DNA of 64,000 nt from Pelodera strongyloides (Eukaryota; Nematoda; Chromadorea; Rhabditida; Rhabditidae). The position numbers and the translations under genes are program-made. Where the stretch lies: contig JAANDG010000363.1 in the NCBI GenBank assembly GCA_036852015.1, forward strand, positions 81,858 to 145,857. Reading direction: 5' to 3'. The notes below the pieces were generated by a model that was not told where the DNA came from, did no database searches, and worked only from the letters and a program-made list of their open reading frames with translations. Positions 1 through 11,433 of this stretch are shown here, piece by piece (the stretch's first letter is position 1; each line of letters starts with the position of its first letter).

Positions 1-430
1 ACTATTTCTAACAGCTGTATTTTGTATCTTGTGTAATTTTATGCTTGAAGCGAGCTTTTCCTCTTTATACACGATTTTATGTTTTATATTTTGCTATTTT
101 TGTTTGTTGACACTTTATAGAATAGTTTATTTAGCGTGCATGCACCTACCGTAAAGCCTTATAATATATTATTAACACACTTTATGTGTTAATAAGTATT
201 TATATACTTATTCTTTATGTTCATCTTGTATTTCGTTTTGGCTGGTTTTCGTTGCTTTTATTATAATAAAATTATTTAAGGCAAATTTCTCGTTATTTTT
301 AGTGTGCTCTAATTTTTGGATAGGTTACCGTATTTTAGTAGTTGCGACGCTATTTGGTGCTACCTACCCGCAGAAATTTTCCCGAAGGTGCGCTCTAAAA
401 CACAAACGCGGTACCGTAGTCGGGGCACTT

Positions 431-517
431 AAGGGTTAAACTTACCACTTCAGCTGAAGGGTTAAGTTTAACAATAAACGAACCCTTCGGCGGAAGTGGT
501 AAGATTAACCCCTCAGT
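431..517. repeat. Short imperfect inverted repeat (foldback)
   Basis: The left arm (431-466) contains GGGTTAAACTTACCACTTC. The right arm (482-517) reads as its reverse complement with a few mismatches (GGAAGTGGTAAGATTAACCC). About 15 bases separate the arms. The middle also repeats the GAAGGGTT motif. It looks like a small foldback or solo MITE fragment upstream of the TANGO1-like gene. A regulatory role is not shown. Confidence 0.6.
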
Positions 518-773
518 AACCCTATCAGAGATGATCACTGGATGATAAAAGGATTGTTGGCTTGTTTATTGTTTTTTTTTATATATATTTAGATTAAGCG
601 CATACAGCATTTTTGAAGAATTGAAATAATGCCTCTTTATTATTCAATTAATATTTGTGTGTAGGACATCCGCCTTTTGTCAGGAAATACTTTTGTTTTC
701 GTGCCTACATGCTTGTTTCTCCCATTTTTGACTTTTGCCGGGGGAGCGGAAAATTATAACAAGTAATAATGTG

Positions 774-784
774 TTTTATTGCAG
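774..784 (+). promoter_or_regulatory. Splice acceptor upstream of the TANGO1-like start
   Basis: TTTTATTGCAG followed by 93 bases without a stop-defining feature and then the first ATG at 878. It could be a spliced-leader trans-splice acceptor or the end of a 5'-UTR intron; the sequence does not distinguish these. Confidence 0.4.
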
Positions 785-877
785 GCGAGTCACTTAACGC
801 ATAAAGTGAGCGAGACCGGACTTTTCCTCAGCGACAACAAATCTTCTCGAGAAAATATATATTATGATAAAAAGAAG

Positions 878-3800
878 ATGAGGGGAAATACATTTAGCTT
901 ATTTGTGAGTTTCTGTTGTTTCCTTCAGTAAGTGCAATTAGTTCGGGTCCATGTACTGTATTCAATAAAAAAAGTAATTTTAGATTTTAACCTGCTTGCT
1001 TTTGTCAACTGCCTTATGTGCTGGACCACCCAAGAAAGGATACAAATCGAAATTGTGTTTAAATGATCTATGCACTGGTATGTTAATGTTTTTTCCCGTC
1101 AAATCCCTAATAACTGCTTTGAATTATTTTGAGGCTAGCTCCTTGTTGTTATTAAACTTATACGGAACATACACTTGCACGCTTCTTTGCCGGTATCAGA
1201 TGTTTAATACTAGAAAATGTGTACATGTAGGTGAACAACGTAACACGGCAGAAAAATCAAATCACTTTGAAGAAAATAAATTAGTCTGAAACTCAGGATG
1301 TAAGACAACAAGAAGCTTAAAGAGAATTTGAGAGCTTTGGGAGAATGCTTCTACGTCATTTCGCAAGCCTTCATGTTTCAGAACCGATGTTCAAGGCGAT
1401 CGTTGTCAAGGATCATCCATCCACCCACGCACAGTTTGTATCGGCGAAGAAGGGTGATGAAATTGAAGTATTGGCCATCCAATTCAGCGATCGGATTGAT
1501 CTTATGCAAGTGAAGGTAAGAATCATGAATGCTTACATTTGACGTATATTATACCAATATTGACATGCGATCTGCTTTCAGATATTTGTACATATTTTCT
1601 TTATTATAGACGGAGACATTCTCCGGTCTGATCTACATGGGTTTCTTGGATTTGAAACCGTACGTCGACTTCCTGGAACATTCAATTGACAGCGGGCGCG
1701 AGCTGAAGATTGTTAGCCAGGAACGGGCTGAGGGCGAGAAACAAGTACTAGGTAAACTTTAATACAATAGTGCTCGTGATATTTATTGTTCACCTTTTCG
1801 AGACATTTCTGCACTGACACAGCCGTTTTTGGTAGTAGATACTTTCTCTAGTTTAGGTGTTTCGCCTGCCAACCAAGACCTTGTGCGTGTATACAACGCG
1901 CAAGCTGCCGCGTACGCGCGGCTGAATGGGCTAGAGCCTCCTGTTCCAAAGCCAATTCCCGAGCCAGAACAGAAAGGACACGGACATTCCCATTCACACG
2001 GCCATTCACATGGCCACTCACATGAAGCGGGTCACGGGCACTCCCACGTCAGTTTGTTTATTTTTATTTTTATTTTTGCTCTGTTCGGATGTATTGCAAC
2101 AACGCAATGTCTTCTTTCCTTGAGCAATGAAGTAATATGTTATTGTTTATAAGGCGACGTCCGTCATTTTGCTATAGAAACTAGTCGAATTGTATAAAAC
2201 TAAGCGTAATTACGTTCCGACTAGGATCTACATCAAGGGGTTTTTGATTTGACTGTTTATTGAATGTTTGACTTATTCAGGGACCGGAGGGTCATGAACA
2301 TTCACACGAAGCCGGTCACGGACACTCGCACGTAAGTATCTATTAATTGTTCTTTATTTTGGAATGTGAAAACGAATTCTGTCACTATGCCGGATTAGCT
2401 CTTTCATTATGCCAGAGTATCTTGTGAAACTAGGAACACACTTATTTTATTTTTTGTTTGAAGGGAGCCGAAGCTGCAGCACATACACGTGAACCTCCAG
2501 TGACAACGCCACCTCCAGTTGCCCAGCAACAGGTGCATCTTTGCGCGTTTTATGTGTAAATCATGTCGTGACAAATCTTCAGATCATAGTAGTTTAATGT
2601 TTAGCTTATGATGATGTGAATTAAGAAATAGGTTTAATACTCCCGAAAATTATTCACAGCCTCTATTTCAGACCCAGCCACCGACTCCGACAGAAGCTCC
2701 CCGAGCTGCGCCCCCTATGGCAAAAGCTCCACCTGTTCAACTTGAGGTAGGAGTTTTCAGTTTGCCAAACGTATCAGTATTTCAATTTGTTAGATTCATA
2801 GCTTAATTGTTTTAGGGAAATTCCATCGATGAAGAGGATCCAAATATCAGGGAACTGGTGGAAAGCGACCTTCGGATGCAAGAACAACAACGCAAGGTGA
2901 GTTATTTATTAGCTTATTATTTGCAGCTTCTCTAATCTGAGTTTGTTATGAGCTTACGTAGTTTCATCCAATTCCTCCTCCTGAATTATTTTTGCAATTC
3001 TTTCCCTAACAAATGTCGCACTTTATTTTTTTATTCCCATGTATTCATACATACATACATACATATTCATACATAGTTCTACGGTTGACTCGAGATTTTT
3101 GAATTTAGAGCTTGTTTGATAAATCGTGCTGCTTTATTCTTGCTTTAGGCTGCTATTGTACAAAAGAATAAGAATGTGCAGCCTATTACACCACCTCAGC
3201 AACAACAACCCAATGTCGCATCCGACGCTCCTATTGTGGAAAAACCTTCACTAGAGCCTCAGACGGTACCTACTTTACCAACTCGGGAGGCGCCAACGCC
3301 AAGCGGAGCGGATTCGCCCAACACACAGAAATTGGAATCAGTTCAGTCAAAACAAGAACCGCAGACAGTCCAGTCGGAGTTAACGAAACATCAAGAAGAA
3401 ACTCTACAGCAACAACCGATCAGCCAAGGCTTCCAACAAAACTCCCCAAACATTGCTCAATCTGTAACAACACCTCCTAGTCAAGCCTCTCTTGTACCCA
3501 CTGAACCCGTTGCTTCCCATGTTAACGAAGCAGAGACGGAAAAACCTGTGACTAAGCCGTCTCAATCTCAAGGACAACCAGATCCTTTTGTCATAAACGA
3601 TAGCGTGGTGGAACCACACACGGCACCCACACCACAACCTACTGATGGTAAATCCTTAGAATCCCAGCCTGCGCCTGCCTCGAACGGTGCGCAGGAACTA
3701 CCTCCTTCCATGGAAACGACAATGACTGATGCAACTTTATCATCTGGCACAACAAGCAGCTCACCAAGTCAAGCCGCTGAAACAGCAGGAGGCGTATCCA

Positions 3801-6800
3801 TACCTTCAAATGTGACATCAGTACAGGAGCCTAGTCTTCCCGCTTCGCCCAATAATAACGATGCCCCTCCACATGTTGAAACGCACAAGGCTCCTATTGG
3901 TCAAGAAGTTCATCATGAAAATCCTGAAAATACTCAACGAGAACCTCCAAACCCTACCCCAGATCTTGCCAACCTTCTCGCAACCCAAAGGCCGCCTACT
4001 CTACCACCAAAGGTAGCGGGTGTGATGCCTGTGTCTATGTCAACCAACGGTGTTTTTCTTTGATCTCGATGAAAACATTTTTTGGCGTCTCTGAGTTGAA
4101 TCCTTAATTGTGTGCTGTGCATGCTACTTATCTACATATTGTTCAGCCGTATTGTTCCTTATTTGAGTTCTGTTGTTTCCTTTCTTTTCGCGTAACCGTT
4201 TTTTTTTGTTTTGCTTGCTCATTTGAGTTATTCGATAAACAGCAAAGAGGTGATTTTCGGGGTCTCGTTCGTATCTAACTGTGCATCTGGGTGTGTATGT
4301 GTTTTCTGGTTTTTTTTGAGAGAGAGTAAAGCCATTATCTAAGCATAATAAATATTTAGGCGGCGGAGCAAGCGGCAACTCCAGAAACTGTCGTTAACGT
4401 TGCTCAGGATGTCAACGCTCCCACAGCTCAGGTATGACTTAATATGACCTGTGAACTTGATGATTTCTATGAATTATTATCATCTCTGTATGTAGTGTTG
4501 GCTTAGTTATTTTCTCCTCTGTCGTGAGTTCATTATTATGTTTATTTAGGGAGCGGAACCTACCCAAAATGTTCATGCACCCGAGTCCGTCGTACCTCAA
4601 CAAGCCGTTCCTGAGGCGCAGCCAATTGTTCCCACCACAGATGATCCTTTGGTGACTGTCGGCCAAGCCGAACATCAGCAAGCGTCGCCCCCACAGGTAA
4701 TGAGGGTTACAATTTGAGGTCATTCGTGTTATTCGGTCTGCTTCAGTTTGTACACAAACAGCCGTCTCTTTTAGGAGCCAGTGCAACCTGTCCCTGTTCT
4801 TGATATTGCTAATGAAGCACCTCAACCAGTGGAAACTGCGGTTCCTGAGCTGGTTGGAAACGCGCAGCCAAACGAGATCCCCCAAGAACCGGTCACGACC
4901 CCGACGCCCGCCGTCCCAGTGATAGAAGCCCCACAACCGCCTGCGCCAGAAGCTGAGGTGACCCTTCCTCCACTTTCTTTTGAGGCGACCACCACTCCAT
5001 CTCCTGTCAACTTTCCGGACCTCAACCTTCCACTCACAGAGGCACATAGTATCCCAACACCATCTGAAGCACCCCAGGTATGTGTCTCTGTGTACTCGTG
5101 TATTGTCACCCGTCCGGAATGCTGGTTTCTCCGTTTGATGTTATCCATACTGACAATAGACTTTTAGGGTGTCTGTGATAATGACGACTGCCGCAATATT
5201 GAGGCGGCCAAACCGGCAGTAGAAGGCGTTGAGATGCCACTGGATACTATCGTCACGCAAACTAATGTTCCGGAGAGCCCGACCCTTCCTCCCGTGGATA
5301 CACAGGAGCCCGTCGCCAGCCCACTAGCTCCTGTTGAGTCACCCGATACCGATGTTCCTCCGATGGATCCGATTCAGCATGATAAGGTACAATATTTATT
5401 ATTTTCTATATTTCTTAAGTTTGCGTCAGTTTAATTCCTAAATTTCCCATTTTAGATCATCCCGACTGATGTGCCGCCATATCCTGAAGCAGGGCAGAAT
5501 GAAGCGTCAACTGTGGATCCGTTCGACAAAATGAATATGTCCCAAATTGACCCGCCCATCGGAGACGGTCTTTTCAAGAGTATGGTGTTGACGATGGTGA
5601 ATCTAGCCAGAAGCGTCATTCCAGGCACGGAGGGATTGAACGATGCTGGTGAGTTTACTTATTTGTAAAATGAATCCTAGAAGTTTTTCACGGATTATAA
5701 GCAAATATTTCACTGCTTTTCGTCATTGACTCTGTAGTGTGTTATCTCATGTGGAGGATTGGCAACCCCCAGGCATGTCGTTAATGGGATACACGATACA
5801 AATATCACTTTATTTTCTAATATTCAGGAATGGGAATCGTCCTTAATCTGCTGTTTGTTTGCACGGCTCTCCTCATGTACATCATTTCTTATATTCTTTC
5901 TGACGGAGATGACCGAATTGAATCCAAGGCGGCATACGATTTGTCTACAAAATGCATAGCATTGGAGAACCAACTGAAGGTTAGTCGTTGCCTGCTAATG
6001 AAATGACGCTTCTTATAAACGACATCTCATTTTTTCGCAAACATAATCTTGTTTTAACCATTGTATATAATAGTATCTTTAGGCGAAGGAATCTGAATCT
6101 CAGTCCGGCCTTTCGCAAAGAAACGCTCAGGACCTTCAGCACATGCAAAATCTTCAAGTGCAGGTTCAAACCCTGCAACATCAATTGAAGCAGGCTCAGG
6201 ACAGGTTCGGATCTACATATAGGAAAACGGAAAAGGAAAAAAAAACACGGGTTTTGTGAAAAAAAAAACCAAAATCCCGTACATGCTCCAAAAAACACCG
6301 GTCGCTGACGATCCGTGTTTTTTCGACCAATTCCCATGCTTATTTGGAGTCTGCACCAAAAAAAACACGGGTTTTTTACTAAAGTCTGAAAAATAATACC
6401 GTCGATTGTGTTCGAAAAAAAACACGGATCATGAGCGGGGTTTTCGATGATCATGTTCCATGTTTTTTTTTGTGTTTTCCATTTCCTTATGTTCCACGTT
6501 TAGATTATTGCTGGAAATATTTAAACGTCATAAATAAATAAAGATCACTATATCTTGCTATATTTCAGGCTCCACCTCTCTGAAACCGATATACAAAAGG
6601 AGCAGTCGGAGAAGAGAGATTTGGAGGCACAACTGCATCTGGTAATTTTTGCTGATCTCTACCTTATAAATTCCTTATTACGTTGACTTATTACGTTATT
6701 ACTTTTTACTTAGTTTCAACATTTCAGGAGCGTCAGAACATTGCTACCCTACGCGGGACTGTCAATGAGTCCGAGCGACGTTGTGCTGAACTAAGAGAGG

Positions 6801-9800
6801 CTCACGACAGATATCAGGCCGAGGTGACCAAATACAAGGGAACCAGTGAACATATGGAAGCCGAACTATCTAGTGCGTTAATTGTTCCGTTCGGGTTTTA
6901 TTGAGATATTTTTTGTATTATTTAGTGTATAATACTTCTTCAAAATCTACATTCTATAATTGAGATTCAGGTCTCCGTCGTGAACGAAATGACCTCTCTA
7001 CGGAGGCGAAGAAGACGGAGGATGCTCTTGAAGACCGAAGACAGGAAGTAGAGAATCTGCGCGAAGAACTCAAGCAGGTCACGTCCGAGAAGAACAGAGT
7101 AAGAACAATCAAATACCTAAATTGGGATACTAGCACTATGAAGCATTCTGTTTCCGGTATATAAGGTATGTATAGTTAAGTAGAAAAAAAAACATTTTAG
7201 GTGGAACATGAGCTCAATGAAATGGCCGAACTTGTAGCTGATTATGAACGACTGAAATCTGAAGCACCCGTTGTTGTTAAAGAGTCCAAGGATGCGACCA
7301 CAGAAAGCGTTGGTAAGCGGCATTTCGTCATGCGTTCTAATTGGCCATTCTCTACTTTTTCTCCCTCATTTTGTTTACTGCATACAATAATTCAATAGTT
7401 GAATTAATAAAATGTTTATTCATGCAGCTTCAGAGAGTGGCGGCGGATCTAACGGTTGGTCGGATATGGATGAGGACTGGCCGACTGTAGACGAAGGAGC
7501 TGACACTTCTGCTAAGACTGCTCCTCAGCAGGTATTGTTCTTCTCCTAATGATAAGGGAGACTCTATTCACACATACTCGTATACAACATTACATGCACA
7601 TGGAACGAAGTATCATCCCGTTTATATTACGATTGTTCCAGTAAGTTGAACAATGTATGTTTACTTTTTTAGGCACCCGTTGCTGAAAAGCCTCACACTG
7701 CTCAGTCGACTGTGGATATCCTCGAATCGGCTAAACTGCGCGCACAGATTAAGAGTCTGGAATCGCAGCTAAAGGAGTGCAAGTAAGTAGTCATGCAAGA
7801 TTTATGAGGGCTATGTTATTAGTAAATGCAGTACGATATTGTCTTTGTCATCAAAAACATGACAGTGTCCTTTCAGGCATGATCTCGAGAAAGAGCAGAC
7901 ACTTAAGAAGACTGTGGAAGAGAAGCTTTCAAGGCTGGAGGACGAGTTGAAACTGAAACAGAGAGGTTTGCCTTTGGCCGAGACTACGTTTAGCCATTTT
8001 TTCAGCGCCTTCATAGTTTTGCATTTGTAATTTATAGTTTTGCATATACAGTTTAGCATGTTTGCACGCCCCCAAACAAAATGACTACCCATAAATAGAT
8101 ACACTTGATTGCAGATCTGGACGACCGGGAACATGAGCGCAAGAGGGCGACTGATCGCTACGATGATCTACTGTCGATGTTCAAGGATGGAAATACAAAG
8201 ATTAAGGAGACTGAAGCAACCTGTGATCGTCTCAGGGATCAAGTGGCACAGCTGCAGACGGATATGAGGACAGTGGATGATGAGAAGAGAAAGAAGGTAT
8301 GAAAATTTTATGCTACCTAAAAATAATCTAGTCCTTTTCAAATCAAACTTTCGGAACAGCATCATGCTTTAGGAGGACAAACTCAAGGAGACCGACGGCG
8401 AATTGAAGAAACTCCGCAATGACTACCTGAGATTGGAGACCAAACACTTCAACCTCTCATTGGAACACAAAAAGATGCTCGACTCGCAGGCTCTTAGTCA
8501 ACCAATTGTGTGTTAACTTACAGACGGGTGCATGGTTCTTGGAGTGTTATGCTCATCATTAATTCGTTTTCTAATTCTACTTCAGATGCCCCAAATTTGG
8601 ATTTGATTATTTCAGATGGTTAGCGATCTCTTGCCTCCACTCTCGCTGCCCAGTGATCGCGAAGGAGCGACATCCCGTTCGGGAGCCGGTTCACGTGGCG
8701 CAGGTTCGAGAGCGGCTGCTCATCTCGGAGTAGCATATGAGCCGTTATGGGATGAGCCTCCACTTCTGCCCTCAAGGAATAGGACCACATCTCCTGAATC
8801 GCCCTCGATGGGAATGGAATTCTATCCACAACTTAAGAGAGGTGAGTACTTCGATTATGCGATTGTTGTTTCTTCAATAATATGGGTTTCCGGGTTCGTT
8901 CTGTGTGTGGCATGTTACCTCTCAAGTCTGTCAACTATTGACCTCTAACGTCAAATTGTGTAGTCGTTTAGTGGGGTTTCTTTGTTTTTCGTACTTCTGG
9001 TTGTGTGGTACATGTGTGATTACTTATGATTTTGTGTGCTTTGTTGTGGGTGGGTTTTGTGTTCATTATGTGTGGGTTTTTGCTCAGTACTTATGAAAGC
9101 AGGCCATCGCCGTGACCGATTTCGACAGTCGGATCTGAGTATCTGTTCTTTGGGCTCTTCACTTGCGTCTGGAGGTCTGTATAATGCATGCGCTAAATGA
9201 CCATGTTTTGCAATCAATAACCCCTTATTTTAACAATATCTCACTAATTGTCATTTTCCGTATTTCGCTTAATGGTAACTCGCAGATTTATACGGGTTCA
9301 TGTCATAACAGAACATAGACCGGTCTGAGTCGCTGTGACGTCACTTAATAATAAGATCTTTATTCTCCACTTTACGTTCATTGTTTTTTTTTTGTGTTTT
9401 TACACATCACAACACTTACGAAAACCTTCCTAGGCCATCTTTTACAACTTGTTATTGTTGCACCGTATGTTTTACACTAACCTGCATGTCGCTGTATGTA
9501 CGGTAATATCAATAGTCACGGGTTTTCAATAGTTTTAATTCGGTGCCTTGGCATGTTTATTATAACAGTTTTCGACTAATCAATGATTCATAGTCCTTCG
9601 AAAACTAACTGTTTTTGTTAAGGTGCTCGGTCGCGCCGTTCTGAGAGAGTCCGAGAACCTTCTCCGAGCGATAGCGATAGGAGGAAGAGTAGTCTAAAGG
9701 AGGGAAGTCAACATCATAGAAGAGTGAGGTCCAGATCCCAAGGACGGCAACCATTCGCCCCAACTGCGGATTTACCCCTTCTCGGATATGGAGCACCAAG

Positions 9801-10115
9801 TTTTAGGTTGGGCAGTGTTTGTTTTCCCGTGCTTATGCTCACATTTTTGTTTCATACTTTACTAAACGTTTTTTAGCGTCCGTAATGAGGGTGGCGCTCT
9901 GTACCTGTCATCGGGAGGATCGAACTCGGGTCGCTCTCCCCCTCCAGAGCTGCCTGCGCGCTCAGCCATCCCGCCTGCGGGACTTCACAAACCAAAACTA
10001 CATCGACCAGTTGGTTAGTTTGTTTTCTGTTTTCTATTAACTTATCTTCTACTATAAATCTGTTTTGTCGAGCCACAATTTGCTTTTTTCAGATTTGAAC
10101 GCTGCTTTCAAATAA
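878..10115 (+). CDS. TANGO1: TANGO1-like ER exit site / bulky-cargo export receptor (MIA SH3 family)
   Basis: Model of about 1557 aa. Exons: 878-904, 984-1077, 1382-1515, 1610-1751, 1839-2047, 2281-2331, 2464-2532, 2672-2746, 2816-2896, 3149-4012, 4360-4431, 4550-4696, 4775-5077, 5168-5386, 5456-5648, 5828-5979, 6083-6204, 6569-6641, 6728-6872, 6971-7098, 7201-7312, 7428-7531, 7673-7782, 7877-7965, 8115-8296, 8373-8507, 8616-8841, 9103-9174, 9623-9806, 9877-10013, 10093-10115. Total coding length is divisible by three. Seen in order: signal peptide (MRGNTFSLFILTCLLLSTAL), MIA-type SH3 region opening with the cysteine pair CLNDLC, His-rich HGHSH repeats, a long Pro/Gln/Thr-rich luminal stretch, a membrane span near residue 895 (GIVLNLLFVCTALLMYIISY), heptad-rich coiled coils, an acidic WSDMDEDWP segment and a Pro/Arg/Ser-rich tail. 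TANGO1 proteins use the SH3 domain in the ER lumen to capture collagen-type cargo and the cytosolic coiled coils and Pro-rich domain to bind COPII and tethers. The last exon is least certain: TAG at 10016-10018 is an alternative stop, and the 72-nt exon at 9103 may be optional. Confidence 0.85.
6215..6493. mobile_element. MITE-like inverted repeat in a TANGO1 intron
   Basis: The left end (AGGAAAACGGAAAAGG then A-run and CACGG) is repeated in inverted form at the right end (CATGTTTTTTTTTGTG then TTTTCCATTTCCTTATG). Between them are several further copies of a (A)n-CACGG motif in both orientations, e.g. near 6245, 6318, 6366 and 6420. The element fills most of the intron between 6204 and 6569 and carries no credible ORF. 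Its termini, size and intronic position fit a non-autonomous foldback/MITE. No target-site duplication was identified. Confidence 0.6.
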
Positions 10116-10116
10116 A
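10111..10116 (+). terminator. AATAAA polyadenylation signal of the TANGO1-like gene
   Basis: A canonical AATAAA overlaps the proposed TAA stop codon. If the gene instead stops at 10018, the signal would lie about 95 bases downstream of that stop, which is also reasonable. Confidence 0.5.
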
Positions 10117-11433
10117 TCCTCCGTCCGTCATAATCAGCAATTTCCACAAACCGAGACAACCCCATGTAACTTCTTGTGTGCAATAATATTGGAGAACTCT
10201 ACGACGGCTATTGCTCACCCGTCTACTCTTTTCAACTGTGATAGAATATATTAGGATATGCCGTTCATAATTTTTAAAACAATAGTGTGTCCCACGCTGA
10301 TCGGGCCCATGGAGCGTTCCGCAGGCCTGAACGACATTCGCTGGCAATTAATCTTACTATTTTTTCTCCTCACTTTTACTATTTAACTTTAGTCCATTTG
10401 GTTGTGGAATTATTCAATGAGAACTTGGAATTCATACAGGTGTTTTACTAGTGTCAGGTGTTTGGTGTTTTTCTATATGTTTGTCTGAGCTGCTGTTAAA
10501 GTAAGTGCAGTGAAAGAATAACCCAGCACTGTCTTTCAACTTAATCTATGGTCAAATCGAAACATTAATTTTAACCGCTACAGTAACCTCTATGATAAAA
10601 CACCTATCGACTGAAGAGCTGTGGTTAAATTGACCTCTCTCTTAAATGAGATTAGCCGGGTTCACTAAGGAACAGATTTACAGTCAGATTTACATGCAGT
10701 GAAAATTTTCTGTGTTTGTTTTTCGTAGTAAATGTTTTTTTCTTCACTTGGTGTGTGTGTGTAACCCCCTCGTGGTCATACTTTCAATTATTATTTCAAT
10801 ATTCTAGCAAAACTGAACGAAAAAAATAAGAGTAGAGTAAAAGGAAATATAGAAAGGGTTGGAAAATTTGAAACTCGCTTGAAAAAACCCTTTGGAATGT
10901 AGTTGGCTGCGAAAGGCATTATGGCCAGCGGTGCTGAGAGCTTCCCGGAACTTCAGTTCTAATCTATTTTGTTTTGTTCGTTTCTTTTGTTCACAATAAT
11001 TCCAGAAAGTTTTTTCGAAGACAGACCCCAAGAGAACAATACATCACAGAAAATCATACTCTATCTTTTTAAACAGTGAAAGTAACTAGGTGGAAATGGA
11101 AATAGGTAACAAGCACGAAGAGGCATAGTAAAGACTGAAAGGCATACAGCCCTGAATTCAACAAATACATACGGTACACAGCTGGGAACAAACATCTAAC
11201 CCAGTAGCAGTTTGAAATGGCTGTCTATCGGTACGCCTGTTTGGTTCAATAATTTTAGTGCAAATTATCAAGAACGTCAAAAATGTCATACACGCAAACA
11301 AAAACAGATTCACAGGATATCCAAATGAAAAATAATATCGCAGATGACACGTTCACAAATGAACCTTTAAGTGGAATGCAGTGATTTAATCAATTTATCG
11401 TCAATCGATAAATCTCTTCGGGGAATCGATTTC
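10117..11433. other. Intergenic spacer between two convergent genes
   Basis: The plus-strand TANGO1-like gene and the minus-strand K+ channel gene end toward each other here. I see no exon, RNA gene or obvious repeat. The 3' UTRs of both genes probably lie within it. Confidence 0.6.

Larger units (their letters stand above)
1..784. other. Upstream region of the TANGO1-like gene, no coding sequence seen
   Basis: AT-rich DNA with no exon I can support on either strand. It contains a short foldback (about 431-517, listed separately). It ends at an acceptor-like TTTTATTGCAG (774-784), which is either a 5'-UTR intron end or a spliced-leader acceptor for the gene that starts at 878. The promoter must lie here, but I see no convincing core element. 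Confidence 0.6.

Noticed and set aside
3047..3070. ATAC/TACA microsatellite
   Set aside because: Short simple repeat in an intron, not notable and not a CRISPR-type array. No direct-repeat/spacer arrays were found anywhere in the window.
4439..5047. 202-codon open frame on the minus strand
   Set aside because: It runs antisense across Pro-rich TANGO1 exons 4550-4696 and 4775-5077. The sense exons have correct splice sites and phase, and the antisense product is Arg/Trp-rich with no domain.
5981..6454. 157-codon minus-strand frame rich in Phe
   Set aside because: It is produced by A/T runs of the intronic MITE and part of an antisense exon; there is no domain or codon signal.
8905..9096. Open frame with hydrophobic residues between TANGO1 exons
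   Set aside because: It is a T/G-rich intron stretch with no acceptor in phase; only the 72-nt segment at 9103-9174 fits.
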